DNA of 64,000 bases, taken from contig CM055610.1 in NCBI GenBank assembly GCA_029379385.1, forward strand, positions 20,485,422 to 20,549,421. The letters are read 5' to 3'. Below the pieces are notes generated by a model. It saw only the letters and a program-made list of their open reading frames with translations. It was not told the origin of the DNA and made no database searches. Both the position numbers and the translations under genes were made by a program. Positions 46,791-57,330 of the stretch are shown piece by piece. The DNA comes from Quillaja saponaria. Taxonomy: Eukaryota; Streptophyta; Magnoliopsida; Fabales; Quillajaceae. Position 1 is the first letter of the stretch. Each line of letters begins with the position of its first letter.

Positions 46791-47827
46791 GTCCTATTGT
46801 CTTCAAATGACTCAATCCAACCAAGAAATGTTCAAAGTTCTTTCGTGGAAATTTGTTTATTAGAGAATTGCCAGTTGGAAATTGGAAATTCTGAAGTGTA
46901 ATAGTGGTACGATATTGGCGTCAACTAGTTGTAACTATAGCATATAAAAGATGAACTAAAAAGAAATTGAAAAAGTTGAATGGGCACACAAACACAATAA
47001 CTGTTAGCTTCTTATTAATTATAACGAAATTTATAAATTATTAGATTTTTAATACTTATAATTAATTTTTATTAAGATTTGTAATCTATTAGATTTGCAA
47101 TAGTAACAATTAATTCTTAATAATAATAGGTTATATGGTAAAATAATATAATTTAAAAGAGATGAGAGAGTTAATGAGTGGTGTGAAAAAAATTATATGT
47201 CAAAATATTAAATAAGTTCTCAAATTATAGTGATGTGTTAATAATATATTCTACTAATTCTCAAATATCAATTATATTATATCCCATAAATGTTATTATT
47301 ATTAAAATAAGGTTATGTTAATTCACCGCTTCTAAATTCCTATTTTTCTGTCTCCCATTCTTTCCAACTTTTTCTCTGATGTACAAATTGTTACTTGTAT
47401 ATAAAACTAAAAGATGTAAATGCAACCAGACGGGAGGCTTTATGGTCAAAGATCAGAACAATTCAAAAAGATCAATTTTAATTTATTAAAAAAAAAAAAA
47501 AAAGAGAGTCAAAGATAAAGAATAAATGGATTATCGAAAGGTTATAGTTATTTTGAAAATAATTAACACCGCTTTAGTTGATTAAGATTTAAGAGGCCAT
47601 ATTTTGATGATTTAAAAATTAACCAAGTAATTCTAAAGCTGCTATTTTCTTCTTTGCATTGGTCATGTGGAAATTTTCTTACGTGCTTCTACCCAAGCAG
47701 CCATAGGATGGTCTCCAGGTGATATGGGTTTCTAGAAACATAGTCCCAACCCATCACGCGGAAACCATAAGATCCTCCCCAAGTGATATGAAAATTATTC
47801 AATCACATCTCACACAACTAATGTGTT
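46791..47827. other. Intergenic spacer in the WAKL cluster
   Basis: AT-rich with no gene recognised. It has an A-rich run near 47490-47505. Confidence 0.5.
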
Positions 47828-47910
47828 GTGACAGATTTCTTTACTCAAGCAATTATTCATTTTGTCATCCTCACATTCATCAATATCTATATGATCAGGA
47901 AAAAGAAAGT

Positions 47911-47947
<37 letters not shown>

Positions 47948-48025
47948 GGTTTACTTATTTCTAATAAAGCACTGCAAAAATCTGTACTCTTAGACTCAAT
48001 AGGAGATGTGAACAGAGGTACCTTG
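47828..48025 (-). pseudogene. WAKL fragment E1: piece of EGF_CA exon and intron
   Basis: Sequence matching the 5' part of the WAKL EGF_CA exon (minus strand GATATTGATGAATGTGAGG and CTTGAGTAAAGAAATCTGT) is followed upstream by intron-1 sequence and the exon-1 donor region (GAGATGTGAACAGAGGTACC at 48002-48021). An (AT)n microsatellite (about 47917-47947) has expanded in the intron remnant. Both flanks are unrelated, so it is an isolated fragment. Confidence 0.7.
47917..47947. repeat. (AT)n microsatellite
   Basis: A long TA dinucleotide run within the WAKL E1 intron remnant. Confidence 0.9.
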
Positions 48026-49511
48026 TCAACTACTCAAGTCTTTGTCTTCTTAAGTCTCCATCCCATAGTAGACGTTTTCAAAATCATTCCATGAAAATTA
48101 ATGCATGAGAAAAAATTTCCTAATTCAAAGCATAGTAGCCAACCAACTGTTATTTTCCTAATTCAAAGAACATCTATGAACCAAAGAATGAAAGTAAACT
48201 TGGAGTCAATGAACCAAAGAATGGATTTACAATAATTGATATGTTACTGACAATGGCATAAGCAACTTTACATCTTGACTCCCAGTCTTCTTGAATAATC
48301 ATGATTAGCGATGACCTAACATTAATTGGCAGGCTTTTTCAAGACTCTCAAGATAAAATTATATGTCCGTTTGAGTAATGATGACTTAGTGGTATAGAAA
48401 CTTGATCTCTCCGTTATGATTAAGAAGTCCTTAGTCTCATTCAGGATATAGTCTAAACACATGTTTTTATCTCCCATCGTATACTGGTTTCAGAATCTGG
48501 TTTCTCATGCTAGTCATTATATTAACACCCAAGTCCCATGTACAGAACGAATCAATAGTGCAAGTGTAGAGGTGAAAATTGAGCTAATCGTGCTTGCTCT
48601 TCATATTATACAAATTAGTTTTTCTTCTCCATTACTGCTTCTTTCAAGGGTTCTTTCCTTCCCTTTTACCCTTAATTCCTTTAAACAGATTTACTTTAGT
48701 AGATAATTAAAACATGTGTTACTTCACTAAGATAACATTTATAACACAGTTGCAGCTCTATTTATAATTAGAACATGTATTTCTCTATTCCTTTCAATCT
48801 GCCAACTATTCAGATTTTCATCTTCCACTCAATCTTCAAATGTCCATTATGTAAGAGGTCTAATATGAAGTTCCTGCTAAAAGTTTGTGATGATTTCAAT
48901 CATCATGTAGCTCAAGTTTCGAATAGCATAGCAGTGACTTGAAGTATTTTATGGTGTATGTGGAAGGTGTAGTAATGATAAAGTTTTCAATTATAAATAT
49001 CGGTTTCTCAGATAAGTTGCAATGATGGTGTTCTCTCATCATCAGCTTTTCTTCAAGACTGTTATGTTCTTAATTAGCCAGCAAGCCACAAGGAAATTTC
49101 TTCCATGCTTCTGCACTTGTTATTTTGGATGAAAATGAAATTCAGTTATGCATAAATGAGGATTTACTCTAGCATGTATTATAATTAAGCCATATGCACA
49201 TGGATAGAAGCATTACAGATGGAATTGCAGCCATGTTATTATAGGGCAAGAAAAACATATAAAACACGAGACAAAAGAAAACAGAAATTTCATTTTTAAC
49301 AGTTAAATATTAAAGAGTTTTACATAAATCTTAAACATAATTGGATGAAGATAAAAACAGTGTAGTTATCAGTAGCAAATAATATAGTTCCCAAGTTCAT
49401 TATTCTTTTTACCTTCTTGACACTAACATAATTGGATGAAGATAAAAACAGAGTAGTTATCAGTAGCAAATAATACAGTTCCTAAGTTCATTATTGTCTC
49501 TACCTTCTTGA
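48026..49511. other. Intergenic spacer
   Basis: I see no gene. The 3' end holds the 92-bp tandem duplication listed separately. Short frames here look random. Confidence 0.5.
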
Positions 49512-49515
49512 CACT
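49333..49515. repeat. 92-bp tandem duplication
   Basis: Copy 1 (49333-49424) and copy 2 (49425-49515) both run AACATAATTGGATGAAGATA to CCTTCTTGACACT with only a few differences. They lie in the 3' flank of WAKL fragment E2. The matching flank of copies B-D has one unit. Confidence 0.9.
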
Positions 49516-49808
49516 TCATCATCCAATGACAATATTACATGATTTCTCAAGATGTCATACTCAGCAGTTTTATTGCTACTAACAGCACAAGTGAAAGGTT
49601 TGGATGGTTCAGCAAAGCAAGTATTCACCCTCTTCATGACTGGAACCAAAATTAACCTATGGATTTTTCTCTGTCTTCCTTATTCCTTCTAACTCCATTG
49701 CCAATTCTTTCATACTAGGCCTTTCTTCCCCCTTCACTCTTAAGCACCTTATAGCAAGCATAGTCCCTGAGCTGATCCTTATTTTCTTCATTCATTATTC
49801 CGATCTCA
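49512..49808 (-). pseudogene. WAKL fragment E2: kinase C-terminus
   Basis: Diverged match to the last ~100 codons of copies B-D. It contains the minus-strand equivalents of [12 protein letters not shown] and the SNQEE segment (altered) and then the terminal tail, with indels that destroy the frame. The match ends abruptly near 49808 in the NEENM/IVNE region. The upstream kinase is absent. Confidence 0.75.
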
Positions 49809-50079
49809 AAATGGTTATAAGTTTGTATAGGGGAGAATTCGAAAGAAAACAAGGTTTGAAGGGTGCAGGGAATCATTCTCTTTAAGTATTTTTTTTAATT
49901 TTCAATTTGAAATAAATTTGTAATAAACTAGTTGAAAATATAATTTGGAATTCTTGAGATAAGGAGAACAATGCAGGAAATTTTATTATAATTTTTATTT
50001 TATATAAAATTGGAATTATGTATTTAGGCCAATTTAGAAAATTTTAAAGTAAATTTTTTATTTTTTAAAAACAAATAGT

Positions 50080-50290
50080 ATTAAAGACGGAGTAATAATT
50101 TTCTATGACTTTCAGAGACGGCGGAAATTTATCTCTATTGCCGTCTCCAATACCAAAATTATTAAAGACGGACGTGGTTCTGTCTCTTATAATTATCAAC
50201 GGTAGGATTTCAAACTTATTCGTAATAAAGACAAATGGCGTGTCTGATAACTATCAGAGACGGATTTGAATTATGATGCTCTGTTTTCTC
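50080..50290. repeat. Possible CACTA (En/Spm-type) subterminal fragment
   Basis: The words AAAGACGG, AGAGACGG and CCGTCTC recur at about 50093, 50114, 50143, 50165 and 50254 in both orientations. Arrays of AGAGACGG/CCGTCTC units are typical of plant CACTA element ends. I did not find a CACTA terminus or a 3-bp target duplication. Confidence 0.4.
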
Positions 50291-50596
50291 TAGCTCTAGC
50301 CCGCGTCCGCATTATAGTATAGCAAAAGATAAAATGATTAGCACACTAAGACACTCATACAATATAGTTTGATTAGCACTACAATTACAAACTCATAACA
50401 AGAATTAATTTAAGAACTTTAATTTGTATTGTAACACTAACTTGCTATTGTTAGCTAGAACCATAGAAGATAAAAATGAAAGCGAAACTAAATATATAGA
50501 AGCCTCTCCATCTCTCATATATAACCCATATATATAATATGTAGAAGTAGAAACTCGACAGATATGAACCAGTATTAGATTCGTTGATAGATTCAT

Positions 50597-51970
50597 TTGG
50601 AAGAAAGTAGCCACTTGGTGAAGTTTTGGAGTGTATCTTTGTCGGTTCTGTAGTGATTTTGTGTGAATTTGAGCAAATCCAACTATTTGAAATCCGGGTA
50701 CTTTTTGGTTCAATCAATGCTCACTATCTGTGGGGGTCTCACCACTTTGTCTTCTCTTGGACACAGAAAGAATGCCCAAGACAACCTGTCCTTGTACTCA
50801 TTCACCACTGCCCTATGTAAGCAACTTTTGTATCTCCCATTTGACAATGCCTACTCATAACAAATCCAGCAAAACCAATAAAAACCTATCAAACACACGA
50901 CATGAAAGCCATCTAATTTGTTCCTATTGGGTTTCAAATTGCTGCTACAGTGTACGTACAAATCTTGGTGAACATGTCATTATACCTCGTGAGCTAGCTT
51001 ATTAGGATGCTTTATGTAGACAGTGTACGACACCTCAAATAACAAATATGTAGACTCCATGTGAAACTTACTATTTTGTTACTTACAGGCGTGCACGAAG
51101 CAACATTAATTAATATGTTAAGAGTTATGCATGACACATGATGTCGTCAATTATGTTGTCTAATATAAAATCTTCTAGTCAATCACACATGATGGTTGGT
51201 GATGATGAAATTGATGGCGTGCATGAGTCATGAATGAGCTTCACATTTTATGTAACTAAGTTTTTAAGACCAACCGTCAAAGTATCCCCAATGTTAACGA
51301 CAAAAGCATCGGAATGTAATCGAACAGTTTGCCATTTGTTGTTGGTAAATACTTCAAGCCCTCCAACTTGGTCTTGGTGAAGAATGGTCAAGGAGGTTGG
51401 ATCACAATGAGGTCCAGTTCCAAGTGCTAGACTTGGCTTTTGGCAAGATGGATAGTAGTTGCATCTCATAATGGAGCAATCATCTTCAAAAAATTCTCTG
51501 TAATGAAATCGGTCCACACCTAAGCTGATTGCTAATAGCTCCATTATCTTCAAAGATAACTCCTTCATTGCTTCGCAATATTCCTGATAGACCATTCTAA
51601 AACAGTGAAGCATTTTCATTAGTAAGCTGTATAAGTATATAAGAAAAGAGAAAGCTATATAACTATTGATTATGTGTTACATACGCAGTTGCTCGATCCC
51701 ATGATTGATAACTTGGAAGAAGCCTGGATCAAGCAGGCTGCTCTCATGAGATTAGCAACATTCTGTGTTGCCTCTTCATCTCCATTAATGAAGCCTTCAA
51801 GATCAACATTTGGTGTCTTGAGCTCTTCTTGGGCGGTCGCTAAGTCTTCTTTAGGCCAAACAAAGTCAACTGGCACGGTGGATTGTTTCCGAAGCAATGG
51901 CAAGTCAAATACAGAACCTCCATTGTCTTCTTGTATACGTTTCTGTGTGCACCCATTAATGGGATCGGTA
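50597..51970 (-). pseudogene. Gibberellin 20-oxidase pseudogene
   Basis: Closely related to the intact GA20ox at 58398-60317. An exon-1 remnant (about 51970-51690: NGGSVFD, WPKEDLATAQEELKTP, RAACL) lacks an in-frame start codon and is frameshifted after RAACL. It then jumps straight to the exon-1 donor, losing the SLIRSAHDHMEALF to EEFKATG segment including LPWKET, about 220 bases. Exon 2 (51596-51275) is well preserved and keeps the iron-binding GPHCDP and NYYPSCQKP-like motifs. Exon 3 (50850-50597) reads [21 protein letters not shown] has become RLSWAFF, which loses spacing of the 2-oxoglutarate arginine motif, and a TGA at 50712-50710 truncates it. The exon-2 donor is GTTGGT, weaker than GTAGGC in the intact copy. 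Confidence 0.9.
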
Positions 51971-51989
51971 ACCTTTCATTGAATGAGCA

Positions 51990-53029
51990 GAAGAAAAAAA
52001 AAAAAAAAAAGCCTAGAGAACAGATTAATCTTCAGAATTAGTCCATGAGATCATCGAAACACTAAAATGAATTACAAAAATAATAATAATAATTAGCTAT
52101 GAAATAAAATAAAATACATGTGAGCAGGCTATAACATATTTTGGGAGGGCCATGGCCATCTGGTCCCTTCAAGGCTCTTATCTTGGTTGGCTCACAAGTC
52201 GTGCTTAGGTTCGGCTCGGTTGAGTTTACGAGCTGAGTTCAAACAAGACTTTGGGACTCTATTAGAAGATCGAATTTTGGGCTCGGGATCGAGAAGATCG
52301 CGAGTAGCTTAAATAGGCTCGGTCTAAAATATTTTAATGATTTATATTGTTATTGTTACTAAAACAAAAATAGATATATTAATTTAAATAGAAAAAAAGA
52401 TATTTGGTTTAAGAATATATCTCACGAGCTCAAGTTGATCTCGAACTCAAGTTTTTTTTTTATCGAACACGACCCAAGCTCAAATAAGCAAAAAATTATT
52501 TGTGCTCAAATTAAACTTAGTCGAACAGGCTCAAGATTGTCTTGTGTCCAACTCTATCTATAACCAAGAAAGAACATAGATGCGTTCTCTTTTTGGGAAC
52601 TAAATTGCTAATCTGCTTTCTTAACCAAGGTAAGTTCTTCTATATAAAGTGACTCTACATAGCCCAAATAATTTTTTGGTAGAATGTAAAACAGGGACAC
52701 TTGTTTTGGCTTTAGAAAAAATGGTTTAGGAAATATAATATTGAATTAATAATGGGTTGGCAAACAAACATAATTTAACTAGCTTGGTTAAAATAAATTT
52801 TGATACATAATCTATTTTAGGACTAGTTTGGTACACAGAAGTAACTATTTCATTTTATACATAATTTCATAGAATGAATATTTTTTTCATTTGATACGTT
52901 TTTAGCCTTAGAATACTCATGTTATTCTGACCATTTTATTTTATAGAAGTAGGAATTCTCAAACTCACCTAGAGGGAGGGATTGCTCCTTCTTCTATGAA
53001 GTCGATTTAGTTTATTTAAATGCCAAAAA
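51990..53029. other. Intergenic region with a MITE-like segment
   Basis: No gene is recognised. It contains a CTCG-rich repeat-like stretch (52150-52560). A second stretch from 52818 (ACTAGTTTGGTACACAGAAG and ATTCATAGAATGAAT words) resembles common small plant MITEs, but I could not define its ends. Confidence 0.45.
52150..52560. repeat. Possible non-autonomous DNA element with GGCTCG/CGAGCT words
   Basis: GC-richer segments at both sides carry TTCGGCTCGG, GAGCTGAG, GGGCTCGGG, CACGAGCTCAAG and CGAACTC words around an AT-rich core. This is the pattern of hAT-like MITEs with GCTCG subterminal repeats. Termini and target duplication were not established. Confidence 0.35.
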
Positions 53030-54325
53030 AAAATCATTCACACAAACAAAGCGATGAAGCCTGTGCCTACATCTATATTTGAATGAAATCTTTGTTATCT
53101 TAAGTAGACTTCGCAGTTCTTTTTTAACTTTTCTCATCCAATGGTAACAAAGTTAAGATAGTGCAATCAATTTCAAAACTTACCAATAATAATCCATACA
53201 AGTACATCTTTCAGCTCCTTCTTCTCACATGGTCCCTCTTTCTTTGTTCCATTTCCATATTGCCCCTCTGGACAATAACAAACAAAAGACCCGAGCAATG
53301 TTGTGGCAGTTTTTTTAACTCAAGCAATTATTCATTGCGTCATCCTCACATTCATCAATATCTACAATAGAACAGGAAAAAAGAAAGTTATATTTAGTTA
53401 ATTTTTACTAAAGCAGTGAAAAGTCAGGACCATTAGAATCCTAGGTGATGTGAACAGAGGTACCTTGGCAACCATCAGTAAGATATGGGTTTCCCTCGAA
53501 ACCATTTTTGCACGCACAAAGATACCCGGATCCATTGGGTGAGTTGGAACAAGTTCTATTCCCCTTGCATGCATAGGTAATAGTATTTTGTTGAGCAATT
53601 TCACAAGTCTCAATCCCAATTGCCCAATCAAACACCATCAGAACCATTTTGTAGGGTAGATATCTAAGATTATCATAGGAAAAATTGAACCAGCCTTGTT
53701 CAACAACAAAAGCATAGCTGCAATTATTGAAGTCCCATACATCTGATTGATTATTAAAGCTATATGCTTCAATGCTAATGTTGTTCATTCCAGGCGGTAT
53801 GTCTACCTGACAACACCCAACTCCTGAACAATTCCCAAGGTTCTCCGGAAGAGGGGTATTGCCTTTGCATCTAGATAGACACCCAGTGGAGTATAAATTT
53901 CCATTTTGGAAGCTATTAAGATACCCAAAAGTGTCACAGCCAACAGTAACAAACTTGTTTGCTTTACTAGAAGCCGTATAAGTGATCAGTTGGAGTGTGG
54001 CACACAAGGAGGATTCTAATTTACCAGATTGGTAGTAACATTTTCGGGCTACGTCCATCCAAACATGTAATTGACCTTCAAGAGATATCATTGTGACATT
54101 GAGATTACCTGTGCTTAAAGTGTGAGGTGTGGTGGAGGTGTCACAATTGAGAACAAAATCTGAGTTGAGGGCACACTCTTTCGTTGTCCCAAAGGGATAT
54201 GGAACTTGTACATCTCCGCACATGTGGGAGCAGGTAGGAAGGGCTAGAGCTTCTGCAGATGACACAATTGCTAATACAATCACCCGAAAGAGACTGGTTT
54301 GGTCACAAATTCTATCGAAATCCAT
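53030..54325 (-). pseudogene. WAKL copy F: ectodomain exons without the kinase
   Basis: Exon 1 (54325-53464) is open. It has a hydrophobic signal region (LFRVIVLAIVSSAEALA), GUB_WAK (CGDVQVPYPFGTTKEC, LNCDTSTTPHTL, CCQVDIPPGMNNISIEAYSF) and EGF (YLCACKNGFEGNPYLTDGCQ), with donor CAAG/GTACC. The frame is also open upstream to a Met at 54460, but MDFDRICDQ at 54325 lies at the position of the B and D starts. The EGF_CA exon (about 53362-53183) has a TAA where D has Ser-Lys (after NNCLS) and further changes. Exon 3 is recognisable only for its first ~40 bases (GTGCCTACATCTATATTTGA on the plus strand, near 53070-53090). The kinase is then gone. It is a pseudogene as a receptor, although a secreted ectodomain could still be made from exon 1. 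Confidence 0.85.
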
Positions 54326-54359
54326 AACCTCCTCAGCTACGCTTTCTCTTAAACAGGAT

Positions 54360-54460
54360 ATTGTTACTGTGTTTTTGCAGGTAGAGAAGCTCTTCGTATA
54401 AATAAATATATATACAGATCCTGGTTCTTCTACAGAAGGAGGAACGATTCCACGCGGCAA
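54360..54460 (-). promoter_or_regulatory. Conserved WAKL upstream block, copy F
   Basis: Contains GGTTCTTCTACAGAAGGAG as in copies B and D, followed by a TATA-like GTATAAATAAATATATATA stretch at 54397. It is the putative leader or promoter. Confidence 0.4.
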
Positions 54461-56044
54461 GTTGTGATCCTACTGTCCTAGACATTAATATTTTTTTCTT
54501 GTTTCTAGCAAGTTTTGGGTCCTAGACAATATCATTGGTTATGCAGCTAAAAATTTATAAAACAGAAGTAATATAAAAGCAAAAGAAATATAAAACAAAA
54601 ATGCAACTCTTCCAATCTTGCAGGACAGAGTAATAATATATTCAGCAGAATTGAGAGGCCCTTGAGTCAAGAATCTATTTTAGATTTTGGAAAAAAGTAA
54701 CTAGACAAGTCCACCTTGTTCATCCATCTGGCCTTTTGTTATATTTATATCATTCATTTCTTCTTATTCAATTCCTAATTCTCCCATCCTTTTCCACAAA
54801 CGGCAGAACCTTGGGATGTTGGAATTGAAAGTATTATCTTCGATGTGATATTATTTATATACAATGGCATAGAATACAATAATATCTAGAATAATATTAT
54901 AATGAATCAGATGTAAGGGACCAAAATTCAGCAGGAAGCACCAGTGTTAATACAATATTTATCCATCAAAAAAATGTAAAAGGAAACTACCAAAGCAATA
55001 ACATCCTTATCTTGATAATTCAAGGCTAAATCTCAGTAAGCTGAAAAACAGATTGCTGCACACAGAATCAACTAATATACTCACCTAGTGTTGTTTCAGA
55101 CTCCATGAAGGGAAATCATTCAGATTGTCAAATAAATATAAAAACAATAAAGAACAAAACTTTTTTAATTACTAAGCACATCAATTAACAATATATGTTA
55201 TATATCACAAGGATATAATTAGAGGAGAATGTCAAAAAAAAAAAAAACTACCCGGGCATCTTATACCCAGAGAGTAAAGGTTTTCCCTTGGAACCCATCT
55301 TTATACCTGCTCATGTAGCAATGCCCATTTTCTTAGCTTACCAAGCTGACATTCTCCTTTCAAGCGTTACTTGTAGTTTCGAAATTGGCTCCATTGCGTG
55401 GTTGATTCCCATTTGCCCTATTCATAACCACTGCAAATGAGTGTGGTTAAAATTGAAATAGCTTTCTGAGTAGTAAATATTGTAACCCATAACTCTTCTG
55501 GGGAAACTGTTACCAGAGAAACCCATCACAATCTGCATGTCCTAAATCGTATTTCTGCGAACCTGAACGAATGCAAGGTCTCTGATGCACCCGGTAATGC
55601 TGCTGAATCAGATTCTGGTGTCCAATGAAAAGTTCTTGGGCAAAAGTTAGGCCCTTTCTTAAAGATCATTTCTAGGCCCAAGTCAGAAGTCGGTTTATAC
55701 ATTAAGACCTAATTCATAATCCAAGAAGATTAGAAGATTAGAAGATTAAAAATTCCATCAATAATTTTCATCACAAAAAAAGAATGCTTTTTTGATAACA
55801 TCAAACAATACGTCTACATTAAATTGACTTTTTGAGTTAGTAAAATTTTCAAAAACAAATTATGTTTTATTGTCAATGTGTATAATTTGTTTTTGAGGGA
55901 ATGAAAGAGTTGAATTAGTAACCTGAATATACTTGACAATCAAATTAAAATTAAAAACAAAAAACAAAAAACATTAAACTGTGTTTGGTGTGGTCCACTA
56001 CAATAAAGGTGGTTGGATGAAAAAACCTTACCAAAAGCCTTGGA
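54461..56044. other. Intergenic region with a doubtful WAKL relic
   Basis: No gene is seen. Around 55250-55480 short words (GGTTTTCCCTTGGAACCCATCTTT, like the [14 protein letters not shown] strand) suggest another decayed A-type WAKL ectodomain, but the match is short. The rest is AT-rich. Confidence 0.4.
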
Positions 56045-56052
56045 CTGAATAG

Positions 56053-56922
56053 AAGGGCTGAGTATTCGGTCGGGTCGGTTGGTTTTGGAGCTTTTTTCGA
56101 CCGACTCGACTATGTCGGTTTCCTGAAATGTTCAACCGACTGAACAACAGAAAATTTTGATTGTCTAAAGTTTCAAACTGTCACATTTTTATTGTTTTAC
56201 AGTCGGTTACGGATTATTTATTCAACACAACACAAACCCCCAAAATTTGAAGTCTAAAATCAAGCAAAGAGTAGAAAAGAGAACAAGTAAATAAGATCGG
56301 GAAGAAAATTGACTATAACAATTGTTCTTTAGTTGAGAAATACAATTTATATAAAACAAATTTCTTCACAGATCTAAAGAAATATCAATGACAGAGAGTT
56401 ATGTGCTCTTGATCTTGGTTTTTTCGTTCATCTAAGAGCATAACCATGACATCAAATCTAGGCTAGCAGATGAGGGAAAGAGATTGAGCTTTGGAGTGAG
56501 ATGAGACTTGGACATTGGTGTAATCTCGTGGAACAAGAGAGAGGCTGAGACTTTTGTGGCTCTTTCTCATCTGGCGGTTGCTTTCTCTGCTGCAAATGTG
56601 AGAGATGGAATAGATAATGTGTTTAGGGTTTTTGACTTTGATTTTAATGAGTTGGAGTCTTGGACTTGGTAAAATAAAAGGTGGGCTTTTATTTAATTAG
56701 GCTTGCTGTAATTTAAACATTAAACATGAAACTAGGCTCATTTCGGTCGGGTCGGTTGACTGGCCCAATAATTTAAAACAACTCGAAAAATAGACCGACC
56801 CGATATATATTAATAAATTTAACCCGACTTCAAATTTGACTGAATCGGATTAGGTCGGTTTCGCCCAAATCGGTCGGATTTAGGTCGGGTTTTCGGTTTT
56901 GCAGTTTATATGCTCAGCCCTA
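56053..56922. mobile_element. Non-autonomous hAT element (870 bp) with CGGTCGG subterminal repeats
   Basis: Inverted termini AGGGCTGAGTAT (left) and AGGGCTGAGCAT (right, reverse strand) are flanked by an 8-bp duplication CTGAATAG / TTGAATAG (7 of 8), the hAT size. Both ends carry many GGTCGG/CCGACC words (for example TCGGTCGGGTCGGTTGG at 56065 and TCGGTCGGATTTAGGTCGGG near 56870). The AT-rich interior has no transposase. Confidence 0.82.
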
Positions 56923-56979
56923 TTGAATAGATTCTAAACCTAGCCAATTGGTCATATATATCAGAGTTTCATAACACAT

Positions 56980-57330
56980 TATCGTTAATACAAGTTTTCA
57001 TCTTGACCAATATCAATGCGACACGTGGTGCCTTGTCACATGGCACCATACTATTGGTCATGTCTTCTATAAATAGGAGCCTAAGGCTCCAGGGTAAAGG
57101 ACTCCTTCACTTTATTTCTACATTTTATATTTGTAGCTCTCCGCTTATCTTTAGAGACTAACTTGAACTTTAAAGTGCTAACAGATCTCTAGGACAATCT
57201 CTTTAGGTCTATGAAAGAGGACCACCTATTTGGGTCTATGAAAGAGTAGGACTACAAGAATGCAATGAGGTCTCCTCATCATCAAGTTTCCAGCCCAAAC
57301 AAATCTAAGATTAACAATTATGATTGGGCC
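56980..57330. repeat. Possible solo or partial LTR
   Basis: CTATAAATAGGAGCC at 57069 is a strong TATA context. It is followed by a GC-balanced block with tandem GGTCTATGAAAGAG units at 57207 and 57233. The layout resembles an LTR promoter/R region. No TG/CA ends or target duplication were found, and a solitary gene promoter is also possible. Confidence 0.3.

Noticed and set aside
55250..55640. Further WAKL copy between F and the hAT MITE
   Set aside because: Only one short stretch resembles the GNPYL-coding region, and the reading frame elsewhere gives no WAKL motifs. Kept as a doubtful note in the spacer entry.
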